The position numbers and the translations under genes were made by a program. Under the pieces are notes generated by a model. The model was given only the letters and a program-made list of their open reading frames with translations, ran no database searches and was not told where the DNA came from. This document shows positions 23,684-35,383 of a stretch of DNA of 50,071 nt, in pieces. The DNA is taken from positions 1 through 50,071 of the forward strand of contig JAQUWS010000004.1 in assembly GCA_028692735.1 (NCBI GenBank). Reading direction: 5' to 3'. Within the stretch, counting starts at the first letter, position 1; each line of letters starts with the position of its first letter. The stretch is from Candidatus Altimarinota bacterium. GTDB taxonomy: Bacteria > Patescibacteriota > Gracilibacteria > BD1-5 > UBA6164.

Positions 23684-25090
23684 TTAATATCATGCAATTT
23701 TTGCTTGTTGTAGTACCTCTTTTTCTGATAATGCTCTATTATATATTTTTACTTCATCTATATATCATTTTAACCATCTAGGATATACATCAGAATTATT
23801 TCTTCACATTAATAAAGTTGAATCAGATTTATTAATTATATCAATTTTCTGTTGAGAATAAATCAGTATTCAATTTTTAAAAATTTTGCATAAACTAGAA
23901 TCACAAGTTGTAACAACATTATAAAATGTAGAATTATTATATAAATCCGAATTTGCCCAGTTAAGTTTATCATCACTTTGTCATCATACAACTATATATC
24001 ATTCATCATTTATACTTGAATATCAAAATCAAAGAAAATCTTTACTAGGTCAAAGTATATTAGAATTATTAACTTTTAAATAATATGATCAAGTTAAATA
24101 ACTTCATGTATAAAATCATGCTTCTCATTTTGTTAAAAAATATTCATTTCTTGGAAAATCTGTTCAAGCCCTATCTAACCTTGTTATTATTGATATTGAA
24201 ATATTTTCTACATTAAGTACATCATTATTTCAAAAATCTATAAAATCATTTGTCCCATCAAAATAAGTTCAATTTCATAACTTACCTCAAGTTCATCAAA
24301 TAATTATTCATCAACTTCATGTTCAATTGTTTCAGTTTCAGCTTAAATCTTTTAGTAAAGTTCAACTTAGTGTTTGCATATCCCAATATCAAACTAGTGT
24401 ATCATCATAATCTTTTAGAATTAAATCTTGTTTTTTTAGACAACTTCACGACTTACTATCTAACTTATTTTCTCATCAGTTTGTTATAAAACATACATTA
24501 GGATCAAAAATTCATGAAGTTCAAACACTATCTTTTATCAAAACTAAACTAGGGAAACTTGGATCAAACTTATAATTTCACTCAACAGATACATTTATAT
24601 TATCCGCATTTACTTTTTTTGGATTTTGATTTACAAAGCTTTCTTTTTCATAAGCAATTTGATAGTATTTTCAATTTCAGAAAATACTATAAGTATAATT
24701 TACTCATAATTTTGGATCTAATGGTATATCATTTAAACTTATAGCTCTTACTACATTTTCTCATATAATTCATTGTTTTATCTCAACCGTTCATCAGCTT
24801 AGTATAGTAAAACTGTCTGGTTCAGGATATCTTCATCTATCAGCAAAAAACATATTTAGTCAATCTTCAATATTTTTTGCATCAGTAACTCTAACTCAGT
24901 TCCTTGCACTTTTATTATATGTTGTAAAAACTAAAAGAGAAATAGTTCATAGTAATATTATAATTACCATAACAACTATTATCTCAACTAGAGTAAATCA
25001 TTTTATTTTCAATTTTGTTAGTGTACACAGTTTTGATTTGATTTTCTTTATTTTCATTGCTTTTTCTTTATTAATTCATTTTTTAATCAT
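23684..25090 (-). CDS. Type IV pilin-like protein with LamG domain (copy 1)
   Basis: The protein has 468 residues. The N-terminal signal is long and basic, then KGFTLVEIIVVMVIIILLG. Cleavage would be after the TGA-encoded Gly, before Phe. A pilin-type helix with SARNGVRVTD follows. The C-terminal about 230 residues form a LamG/concanavalin-like fold ending GYIDEVKIYNRALSEKEVLQ, the usual sugar- or protein-binding jelly roll. It ends QQAKIAGY. An alternative start is the internal Met12. It is the last of three tandem LamG pseudopilins. Confidence 0.87.
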
Positions 25091-25118
25091 ATATTTCTAA
25101 TTAGAAAGTATGGGATTT

Positions 25119-26510
25119 TTAAAATCATGCTATTTTGGCTTGTTGTAAGACTTCCTTTTCAGATAATGTCCTATTATAAATTTTTACATCATCAATTACT
25201 CAATAAAAATCTCTTAAATTATTTGATCATCATCATAATCTAACAACTCTATCTAATCTAGTTCAACTTATGTCATAATATGTATAATTATAAACTTTAT
25301 TTTGAATTGATCATTTTAGTATTCAATTTACAAATGTTTTTAGATTTATTCAATCATATGTAAAAGTATATATAAAAAATTTATTTGTTGGTATAACATT
25401 TCATGGGACATATCATCTTTGTGCTACTATAATTGCTCAAGATTGATTCTTGCTTATTAATTGATATCATAAATATTCTGTATTATATTGTCAATTGCAA
25501 ATTGGATAATCATGACAAGAAATATTAAATGTTGAATGATATGAATTTATAAGGTATGGATAAGGATTTTTATAATCATATAAATTTGCTATCAAAGATA
25601 TAGAAAAAGTCTTATATGGATATAACATATATTCTTCTATTCAACCTAAATATAAAGCTCATCTTTCAAAATATATTCATTTTCAAAGATATCATCAGGT
25701 TTGAATTGGAGCAATATATCAAGTTCACAAATATGCTCAACTATTAAATGCATTATAATTGTTTCATGAATAATCTTTAAAAAAAGTTGTTCATCAATAT
25801 ACATTGTCATTATCTATAAATCATATCTCATCAAAATTCCAATATCAAAGCAATCAATTATCATAATTTTTTAAAACCATATTTTCTTTTTTTAGACAAC
25901 TTCATGATTTACTATCTAATTTATTTTCTCATAAATTTGTTATAAAACATACTCAAGACGCATATATTCATTCACTTCAAACACTGTCCTTTATTATTAT
26001 CAAGCTTGGTAAAGTAGGATCAAAATCATAGTTTCATTTTACTACTACCTCAGTTTCTTCTGCATTTACATTTTTTAATATGCTTGTTGTTAAATTTTCT
26101 TTTTCATAAGCTATTTGATAATATTGTCCATCTCAAAATACGCTATATATATAATTTCTTCATGTTTTTGGATCTAAAGGAATTTTGTTTATATCTATTG
26201 TCCTTATTACATTTTCTCATAAGATTCACTGTTTTATTTCATCTGTTCATCATATCAATATCGTTGATGAATCTGGATCTGGATATTTTCATGATTTTAC
26301 GGAAAATAATTCTAGTCAATTTTCAACATTTTTTATATCTGATATCCTTACTGAATCTCTTGAACTTTTACTATATCATTGAAAACTTATAAATGCTATT
26401 GTTCATAAGATTGATAAGATTGTTATTGTTACTATTAGTTCTACTAGTGTAAATGCTTTAGTTTTACTCTTTGATAGTTGATTGAATTTATGAATTATTG
26501 ATTTTTTCAT
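25119..26510 (-). CDS. Type IV pilin-like protein with LamG domain (copy 2)
   Basis: The protein has 463 residues. The N-terminus MKKSIIHKFNQLSKSKTKAF leads to FTLVELIVTITILSILG, with Ala at -1 of the prepilin cleavage site. The body has YPDPDSSTIL and GGTDEIKQGIL blocks shared with its neighbours. The C-terminus is a LamG fold ending IDDVKIYNRTLSEKEVLQQA. Its first 130 bp are nearly identical to copy 3. It probably displays the same scaffold with a diverged binding module. Confidence 0.87.
26376..26510. repeat. Near-identical 5' gene segment shared by LamG pseudopilins (copy A)
   Basis: The start regions at 26376-26510 and 27794-27928 differ at only a few bases in about 135 bp, while the rest of the two genes has diverged much more. 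Confidence 0.75.
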
Positions 26511-26566
26511 AAGTGTAATTTAGCAATTAAAATATATTTAGATTTTTATTATCTATAAATTAAAAA

Positions 26567-27928
26567 TTAAAATCATGCTATTTTTGCTTGTTGTAAAATT
26601 TCTTTCTCTGATAATACACTATTATAAATTTTTACATCATCTATTACTCATGGATTTTGTTTTTTTGCTAATGCATGCCCAGATGTTCCAATATAAAAAG
26701 GAACTTCTGAGTTAAAAATTTCGTTATTATATATCTTTTCAAAAATTAATTTTTGATTTAAATATATTTTTAGTTTTTTATAATTTTCTTTAACTAAAAC
26801 TAATTCATACCATTTCTTTGTTCACATAATTTCTGAATTTGTAATGTTTTTGTATATATAAGGTGTTTTTAATATATCATATCATTGTATTCATATTCAA
26901 TAATTTTGAATTTCTTTATCTGATAATCAAATCCGAAAAGCTCAAGATTGAGTACATGTAATAGAACAATCCCGTCTATTTATTATAGAATGATAGGTTA
27001 TATAAGATGTTGTTCCAGTATTATACTGACTCCATGTATCGTATTCATCATATAATGTAAAAAAATTAACTTTTATTGTCAAATCTTTGTAATTATTAAA
27101 TCAAGCTGAATTTTCTACTATATATCATCAAGTTTGAAACTGTAAAGCTCATCATAATATTCATCATGTAGCTTCAGTATATGTTCAAGAAAAAGTTGCG
27201 TTATGTCAATTTCAACTTAAGTCTAATAATGTTGTTCAACTTAATGTCTCCATATCCCAGTATCATACCAATCTATCATCATAGTTTTTTAAAATCATAT
27301 CTTCTTTTTTTAGACAAGATCAAGATTTACTATCCAGTTTGTTTTCTCATCAGTTCACTATAAAACATACACTTGGATCATATATTCATCCACTTCATAC
27401 ACTATCTTTTACTGTTATCAAACTTGGTAGACTTGGATCAAAACTATAGTTTCATAACACTATCACTTCTGTTTCCTCTGCATTTGCCTTTTTTATTACC
27501 CCTGTTGTTAAATTTTCTCTTTCATAGGCTATTTGGTAATACTGTCCATCTCAAAATACACTATATATATAATTTGTTCAAGTCTTTGGATCTAATGGAA
27601 TTGTGTTTAAATCTATTGATCTTACTACATTTTCTCATATAATTCACTGTTTTATTTCTTCTGTTCATCCTACTAGTATAATTGAAGTATCTGGTTCTGG
27701 ATATCTTCCAGATTTTAATGAAAATATCTCTAATCATTTCTCTGCATTTTTTGTATCTGATATCCTTACACTATCTCTTGAGTTTTTGCTATATCATTGA
27801 AAACTTATAAATGCTATTGTTCATAAGATTGCTAAGATTGTTATTGTTACTATTAGTTCTACTAGTGTAAAGGCTTTGGTTTTACTATTTGATAGTTGAT
27901 TGAATTTATGAATTATTGATTTTTTCAT
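26567..27928 (-). CDS. Type IV pilin-like protein with LamG domain (copy 3)
   Basis: The protein has 453 residues. The N-terminus MKKSIIHKFNQLSNSKTKAF is near-identical to copy 2, followed by SRDSVRISDTKNAEKGLE. The C-terminus is again LamG. It is the first gene of the tandem trio on the minus strand, so its promoter lies in the spacer to nrdA. Internal Cys-containing strands (KDSV onwards) are likely disulfide-linked outside the cell. Confidence 0.87.
27794..27928. repeat. Near-identical 5' gene segment shared by LamG pseudopilins (copy B)
   Basis: This is the partner of 26376-26510, in the same orientation. It encodes the signal and pilin helix. Confidence 0.75.
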
Positions 27929-28301
27929 TTGTTAGATATTAGAAAATAAGTTTAATATAATATTATTACTGTTTTTTATGATTATTAAAACAACTTTTTC
28001 TGAATCATATATTTGTTAGGTTTTTATTTTATGTTTATAATAATTCTTACTCTGAGTCATTATCATTTTTTTTCTTGTTTTTTCAAGTTACATAGAAGTT
28101 TTTGAGTTGACATAAGATTTATTTTATATTTAATAATCTTATAATAAAAAAACAAATCTTTGATTTAAATACTATCTTTATCTGGTTTTTAACAATTTTT
28201 AAACTTAATTGTTATACTTTTACTAGTAATTTGATTAATTTTAATTATGATTATATGACCTATATATTATGTTTTTATTTTTTATTTTTAAATAAGCAAA
28301 A
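27929..28301. other. Divergent spacer between LamG pseudopilin and nrdA
   Basis: This 373-bp AT-rich spacer has no reading frame of gene quality in code 25 and no clear hairpin. It must hold promoters for both directions, but no convincing box pair is distinguishable from the background. Confidence 0.6.
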
Positions 28302-30902
28302 ATGGAATTAACTGTAATAAAAAATAGACTTTGAGATTTAGTTGATTTTGATAAGTCAAAGATAAAAAATGCTATTTTGAAAGCATATGATGCTTGTCTT
28401 GAAAAAGATTTAAGTGATGTTGATAATATAGTTGAAAAAACCATTAATCATTTTAAAAACCATAATTCTGAAGATATTTTAACTATAGAACAAATTCAAG
28501 ATGCTGTTGAAAATAGTTTAATGGAGGCTTGAAAATTTAAAATAGCTAAAGCTTATATAGTTTACAGAAGAGAGAGAGCAAAAGAAAGAGAAAAACAGAA
28601 GGATAAATTAGAAAAAAAACTTGCACAACATTCACTTAAAGTTGTTAAATCAGACTGAACAAAAGAAACTTTTGATATTAGTAAAGTAAAAAAAACTTAC
28701 AAAAGAGTTGTAAATTGACTTGAAAAAACTTGTAAATTTGAGGAAATAGAAAAAGTTTTGAAAAACTATATTGTTGATTGAATCAAGACTTCTGATATAA
28801 CAAAAATGCTTGTTAAGGCTAGTATAGATTTGATAAGTATAGAAAATAGTGATTGGCAATTTATTGCAAGTAGATTTATGACTATTGATTTATACAAAGA
28901 AGCTTCTAAAAATAGAAATATAATTATTGATGATATTTATACTTGAAAAACATATAAAGACTTATTTGATGAATACATAAAACTTGGGCATTATTATAAA
29001 GATTATTATAAGTATTATAGCAAGGAAGATATAAAAAAAGCTTGAGAATACATAAAAAAAGATAGAGATTTCACTTATAACTATACAACTATCTTTATGT
29101 TTAAGAAAAGATATCTTTTAAATCCAAATAAAATTATAAAAGAGTTACCTCAAGAGATGTATATGAGTGCAGCATTGTTTTTGGCTATTCCTGAAAAAGA
29201 AGAAAATAGACTTGAAATAGCAAAAAAGATTTATGATGCTTGTTCTTTACAAAAGATTTCACTTCCTACTCCTACACTACTTAACTCAAGAACTAATTTT
29301 CATCAACTTTCAAGTTGTTTTAAATTAAATGTAGATGATGATTTGAGATCTATTTATCACAATGTAGAAAATATGGCTCAAATCTCAAAATATGGTTGAT
29401 GAATTGGAGTATATCTTGGTAATATAAGAGCAAAATGATGATCAATTAGAGGTATAAAATGAGCTTCTGGATGAGTAAATCCTTGGATAAAGGTAATAAA
29501 CGATACTGCAATTGCTGTAAATCAACTTGGGGCAAGAATGTGATCTATAAGTGTTACTTTGGATATATGGCATAGGGATATATATGATTTTTTGGATTTA
29601 CAAACTGAAACTTGAGATATAAGAAGAAAGGCATATGACGTTTTCCCCGCTATTTCTGTTCCAGATATATTTATGAAGAGAGTCCAAGAAAATGCTAGTT
29701 TCACTTTATTTGATCCAAAAGAAGTAACAGATAAAACCTGAAAGAAAATGCAAGATTTTTATGGTGAAGAATTTGAAAAATTTTATATTGAACTTGAAAA
29801 AAGAGATGATTTAGAAATGAAGGAAACTATAAATGCAAAAGAATTATTTAAAAAGTTTTTGAAAACTGTTGTTGAAACTGGTATGCCTTATACCTTTTTT
29901 AGAGATACAGTAAATAAAGCTAATCCTAATAAACATGCCTGAATGGTATACTCTACTCAACTTTGTGTAGAAATTTGTCAAAATACTAGTGTATCAAAAT
30001 TTATAGAGGAAGAAATAGAAGACTGAAAAATAGTTATAAAGTATGAACCTTGAGATACTGTAGTTTGTAATCTTGCATCAATAAATGTAGCAAAAGTAAA
30101 CACTGATAAAGAGATACAGAAAATCATACCAATTGCTATGAAAATACTTGATAATGTTATAGATTTGAATTTCTATCCTATCAAAGAAGCAGAGTTAACT
30201 GCTAAAAAATATAGATCAGTTTGACTGGGGTTCCTTTGACTTGCTGAACACTTAGCAGTAAGTCACTTAAACTATGATAGTGAGGAGGCTAGAAATTATA
30301 CTGATAAATTATTTGAAAAATATGCTTATGCGACACTAAAAGCATCAAATGAACTGGCAAAAGAAAGATGAGTTTATCCAGTTTACGAGTGAAGTGATTG
30401 GTCAAAATGAATCTTGCTTTGAAAAGATGCAAAATGGTATAAAGAAAATTCTTCTATAAGTGATGATTGGATTAATCTTATTGAAGATATAAAAAAATAT
30501 TGAGTAAGATTTGCCTATCACTTGGCTCCTGCACCAAATACTTCAACTGCTTTAGTTGTATGAACTACAGCTTCTGTATTACCAATTTACAAAAAGTATT
30601 TTGTTGAAACTAATAAGTTTGCTTCAACAGTAAATGTAGCACCAAATTTGACTCCGGATAATTTTTGGTATTATAAAGAATATGTAAACTTAAATATGAA
30701 AGATGTGATTGATATGATGAGTGTGATTTACAAGTGGATTGATCAAAGTTTGAGTTTTGAGTGGATTATAAACCCAGAAAAAGTATCTCCTGCTGAACTT
30801 TACAGTTATTATATATGGACTTGGGAAAGCCAAATTAAGACTATTTATTATGTAAGAAGTATGAGTTTGGAAGTAAAAGAATGTGTAAGTTGTAGTGGAT
30901 AA
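28302..30902 (+). CDS. nrdA: Class I ribonucleoside-diphosphate reductase, large subunit
   Basis: The protein has 866 residues. It makes deoxynucleotides with the small subunit encoded at 34271. Two ATP-cone domains sit at the N-terminus (residues about 3-95 and 110-205; second begins [18 protein letters not shown]), so allosteric control is doubled. The catalytic barrel has Cys339 (LSSCFKL), Cys555/Glu557 (QLCVEIC), Cys589 (VVCNLASIN) and late [15 protein letters not shown]. The end is CVSCSG, the redox pair that reduces the active site. The frame passes many TGA. The small subunit gene lies 3.4 kb downstream rather than adjacent. Confidence 0.96.
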
Positions 30903-30956
30903 ATTGTGAATAGATAATAGTGAAAAGGAATAGTTTATTTGTTAAAATATTGTTTT

Positions 30957-31877
30957 ATGAAAAAGAAATTTATTATTATATTGTTTTTAATTTTAGGCTT
31001 TCTTTGAAAAACTTTTGCAGATATATACATTCCTGATGAAAATTATGTACCAGCAACTTATACTTACAATAAAGATGATTTAAATAAAGTTTTAGAAAAT
31101 AAAATACAGTTTTTATATAAAGTAAGTTGTGCAAAAAGTGAAGTACTAAAATCTCTTTGACTAGATAAGTATGATATTACTGCTTTATCATTTATGGACT
31201 GAGATTATGAATATAATTTTGATTTAAAAAATTGTAGTTTATATGTAAACAATCCAAATTCTAATTCATCTAATATTGATAACTTAACAAAAAAAGAAGC
31301 ATTGAAAATAAGTGATGATTTTATAAAAAATAATTTAAAAGATAAAAAGTATATTTACTTAAAACTTTGAAAGCCTATAATAACTTATGTTCATTATGCA
31401 AATCCTTGAATCACTGTTGAACAATTAAAACAAGAGCCTAATGATTTAAGTGTAAGTGAAAAATATATGTCTATTTCAATTACATATCCTTTCTTAGTTT
31501 GATGAAAATACATTTATTGAAGTTCTTGAATTATATATTGAATAAATTTTGAAGTTAGCAAAAAGTGAATTACATCATTTACTTCAACTTTATTCAAATA
31601 TAAACTTGAAAAAATCAGTTGAGAATTGATGTCAAATGAAGATTATACTTTTATTATAAGTAAATGATGAAACAATCCATATTATTGAACTCCAACAAAC
31701 ATAGACTTCAAAAAAATTGAATCTGTATATTTAATGAGTCCAATATACACATCTGTATGAAACAGTAACTATTTATCCAGTTGAATTTGATTATTTTCAG
31801 ACAAAAATTCTTTAAACAGATTTTATGAAATAATTTCAGATTACAAACAATGAAATGCTTATTGATTTTTATATTAA
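30957..31877 (+). CDS. Secreted protein of unknown function, with possible lost C-terminus
   Basis: The protein has 306 residues. The signal peptide is MKKKFIIILFLILGFLGKTFA, then IYIPDENYVPATY. The rest is beta-rich (YMSISITYPFLVGGKYIYGS and so on) with two Cys. It ends in TAA at 31875. The same frame then continues with coding-like sequence (IIENYLKFVENVLSLSPEE) to a second TAA at 31977. So the original gene may have been about 340 residues long and truncated by a nonsense change. No family is recognised. Confidence 0.75.
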
Positions 31878-31979
31878 ATAATAGAAAATTATTTAAAATT
31901 TGTTGAAAACGTATTATCTCTTTCACCTGAAGAAATAATTGAAAATCTATGAAAAAACACTGATTTAGATATATGATAA
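31878..31979 (+). other. Coding-like in-frame extension after the 31875 TAA
   Basis: The 33 codons after the stop stay in frame and read IIENYLKFVENVLS, then LSPEEIIENLGKNTDLDIG, ending in TGA-Gly and TAA. The composition is helical and protein-like, with no own start codon. Most likely it is the former C-terminus of the preceding gene. Confidence 0.45.
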
Positions 31980-32022
31980 ACTACAAATAATATAATAGAT
32001 ATAAATTTGATAATTAATTCCC

Positions 32023-32053
32023 AAAAAAATGGTTAAAAATTAACCATTTTTTT
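32023..32053 (+). terminator. Terminator after the 30957 secreted protein
   Basis: AAAAAAATGGTTA and TAACCATTTTTTT pair around AAAAT, with the T tract in the right arm. Confidence 0.85.
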
Positions 32054-32113
32054 GATTTTATAATAATTTATATGTATAATTGTAAAAATTTAATTTATAA
32101 TTGTTTATATTCT

Positions 32114-32446
32114 ATGAATTATAAATCTCCTTTATTTGTAAATGATTTGGATTCAAAAATGTCTTGTAAAATAAATCAAGTTAGAGAAGCCAATCCATGA
32201 TTAGGAGATAGATTAGCTGATTATTATTGAAGTAAAGCAACTATAGCATTTTATCCTGAGATATTTTTAAAATCTTGAATTCCTGAAGAAGAAGTAAATA
32301 TGCTAACAGGTAAATTCTCTGATTTTGTTGAAAAAATACTATGAAATTGAATTAATGAGATAACTTATATGTTTAATGATAATATTCCTCCTTTAATGTG
32401 AACAGAAGAAAATGCTTTATATATAGATGAAAAAATGTGATTATAA
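32114..32446 (+). CDS. Small soluble protein, unknown
   Basis: The ORF encodes 110 residues, starting MNYKSPLFVNDLDSKMSCK. It has a helical middle (IPEEEVNMLTGKFSDFVEKI) and ends YIDEKMGL. Several Gly are TGA. It has its own terminator (32465-32483), suggesting a monocistronic transcript. No family is recognised. Confidence 0.7.
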
Positions 32447-32464
32447 TTTGTGTTTTTTTAAATG

Positions 32465-32490
32465 ACTAACACTAAATGTTAGTTTTTTTA
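32465..32490 (+). terminator. Terminator after the 32114 gene
   Basis: ACTAACA and TGTTAGT pair around CTAAA and are followed by T7. Confidence 0.85.
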
Positions 32491-32547
32491 TTGAATATTT
32501 TTATTTTTTCATATAATTAATTTGTTTATAATTTTATAAAATAAAAT

Positions 32548-34140
32548 ATGAAAAATTTTTTAAAAGGTGTCTTTTTATCTTTTCTTATCGTTATTGTAGC
32601 TCATGCAGATTATTATATAACAAAGGACCAACTTGACGATTATACAAGCAAATGATATATATTATCTGATAATTATGAATCTATTACTGATTGTAATAAT
32701 GCATTGGAAACAAAACAAGAATTTAAAAATTATGAAAGGAGTATTTGTTTTTCAAGTGTTAATTGATACAATTATTTTATGTGTAATGCTTCATTAAATT
32801 GTGATATATCTTCAACTACTAAAAATATTTTATATAAGGATAAACTAGATGAATTTATAAGCAAACTAGAAACATACAAAGAAAAAGAAAATTATGAAGA
32901 AACATTAAACAATATAAAAGCTTCGTTAAGTACTCTAAAAAATAAATATAGTAATAACTATAAAATAAATTCAATGATTACTTATCTTGAAGAGGGAGTT
33001 AGTAATTTAATTGAAGAATATAATGATTCTAATGATTTTACAGACTTTTTCTCAGATTTATCTACTACAACTAATTCTGGTTTTTCATCAACAAGTACTA
33101 CAACTAGTTCTGGTTTTTCATCAACAGGTACTACAACTATGACTTCTTGAACTTGAGCTAATTCTAATACTAGTAATATATGAACTACTTTTCAATCACC
33201 TTTTTATTCTATAAATTGATTAAGATATGCCTTGTGGGCAACAGACAAGACGGCATGGGGATACTGTAATTATAAGTGATATCCTTATTATTTAAGTTAT
33301 GAAAAAAACTGTTCTACATCTACAAGTCCATACAAGAATAATCCTTGATCAGCAAATTACTCTTGAAATATATGAACTTATAATAAATCTTCATGGTGAG
33401 TTTGGGCAAACTGATCATGTATAAATAAAATAGTTTGTTGAAATAGTAAACCTGATTCTAGTGTATGAAATAATCAGACAGTAACAAATTCATGTGAATT
33501 TTACTATACATATACGGAATATAAAAGTTATGATTGTTCTTCTTGAATAGGAAAAACAAATAATAGACAAGATAATAATTTATCAAACTACTCTCAAATA
33601 AAGTATTGAAGTGAAGTGAACTGAAGTCGGTGTTCATATATACATAGTAGTGCTAGCCGTTTATATAAAATGATAAGTGATAATTGAAACTGTATCTTGA
33701 CAGATGATCAAATTAGTAAAGCAAAGATGTTAGTTGAAAAAAATTTAAGTCAAATACAAGATCAGAAAGAAAGTGATGAAGCTGTAATTGAATTAAAGAA
33801 AAAGCAAGAAGAAGAAGCCAAAGCTAAAGCTGAAGAGGCTGCAAATACATTAAGTTTTTGATACTCAAAAGTAACTACTTATGTTGATAAATATAAATTT
33901 TATTGGAAAGCTGGTTCAAATTATAAAAGTTGTTATTTATCAACTATTTTATACAAAAAAAATGCATCTTGAACATATGAGAAATTATGAACATCTTTTT
34001 GAGAAAGTTTTAATCCATCAAGTAATTATATATTTACATTAAGTAAAACTTGATCAAAAAAATCAGATTTTATACTAAAATGTTATAAAATTAACCCTAG
34101 TTGAGAGTTTGTTTCAAAGACTATATCCATTGAATATTAA
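32548..34140 (+). CDS. Secreted Cys-rich protein with Thr/Ser-Gly-Phe repeats, unknown
   Basis: The protein has 530 residues. The signal peptide MKNFLKGVFLSFLIVIVAHA precedes DYYITKD. A helical segment (residues about 100-170) leads to a Thr/Ser linker with repeats of the type TTTSSGFSSTGTTT (residues 170-215). Then a Cys- and Tyr-rich region (about 13 Cys, with KTAWGYCNYKGYPYY) follows, a Lys/Glu/Ala coiled helix (EAVIELKKKQEEEAKAKAEE, near 410-430) and a beta C-terminus with Cys. The layout is of a modular extracellular protein. It sits between nrdA and nrdB without obvious link to them. No family is recognised. Confidence 0.8.
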
Positions 34141-34270
34141 ATGCTTAATAACTATAGAAAAATAATATTTAAAATATATTATTAAATTACAATTACCTTT
34201 TTGAGAAGATTTTTAAAGAATTATTTAACAAATTTTATATATTTCATATATTTCATATAATTTATACATT

Positions 34271-35311
34271 ATGACCAAAATAAACCAGAACCCTATATTT
34301 AACCCTGCTTGAGATGATTTAGTTGAGCAAAGAACAATAATCAAGTGAAATACTACTTGATTATTTCAGTTAAATAATACTAAATATAATTGGGCTAACA
34401 GTCTTTATACTGTTATGATTGGTAATTTTTGGATACCTGAAAAAGTAAGTTGACTTGGTGAAGATAGTGTTGTTTTTAAAAAAGAACTTAGTGAATGAGA
34501 ACAAAGAGCTTATAAATGAATCTTGTCATTTTTAATTTTTCTTGATAGTATCCAAACAGTTAATTTACCTAATTTTAATGATTATATAACTGCTCCTGAG
34601 GTAAACCTGATACTTTCTATACAAGCTTATCAAGAAGCAATTCATTCTCAAAGTTATGCAACAATTTTGGAATCTGTTGTTGAATCAAAAGTAAGAGATG
34701 AGATTTATTATTTTTGGAGAGATGATGAGATACTTCTTGAGAGGAATAAGTTTATAGGTTGAATTTATCAAGATTTTATAGATAACCCAAGTGAAAAAAA
34801 CTTGTTTAGATGAATAATTTGAAATTATTTACTTGAGTGACTTTACTTTTATAACTGATTTGCTTTTTTTGATACTTTGGCTGATCAAGCAAAAATGGTT
34901 GCAACTGATAGGATGATAAATTATATAAGAAGAGATGAACTTACTCATGTGACTTTGTTTTCAAATATAATAAGAGAAATAAAAAAAGAATTTCCAGAAA
35001 TTTATGATGAAAAACTGATTTTGGATATGATGAGAACTGCAGTAGAACAAGAGATAAAATGGAGTAAACATATAATTGCTTGAAGTGTGATTGGGATGAG
35101 TGATATAAATATAGAAAATTATACAAAATGGCTTGCAAATCAAAGACTAACTTTGCTTTGAATTGATGCTCTTTATCCTGAAGTAATTACTAATCCGTTT
35201 AAACATCTTGATAGACTACAAGACAATAATAGTGAAAAATGAAACTTTTTTGAGTCAACTGTAACTAATTATACTCAATCTAGTTCTATGAAATGAGGTT
35301 GGGATTTCTAG
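34271..35311 (+). CDS. nrdB: Class I ribonucleoside-diphosphate reductase, small subunit
   Basis: The protein has 346 residues. It generates the tyrosyl radical for NrdA. The di-metal ligands are all in place: Asp92, Glu122 and His125 (QEAIHSQSY), Glu189 (LLEGLYFY), Glu223 and His226 (RDELTH). The radical Tyr129 is present, four residues after His125. So it is a classical Fe (or Mn) R2 rather than a Tyr-less variant. It ends SSSMKGGWDF, the usual C-terminal tail that docks on the large subunit. TGA codons encode many Gly. Confidence 0.96.
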
Positions 35312-35383
35312 TTTATCCTCTTAATTTTACAAAACCTTTAATTTAGTATAAAATAAATTAACGGTTTATTTTTTTAGTTTATT

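Noticed and set aside
26084-26392. A 102-codon plus-strand ORF opposite the LamG genes
   Set aside because: The plus strand of this AT-rich region gives long Leu/Phe-rich frames by chance; the minus strand carries a pilin signal peptide and LamG domain.
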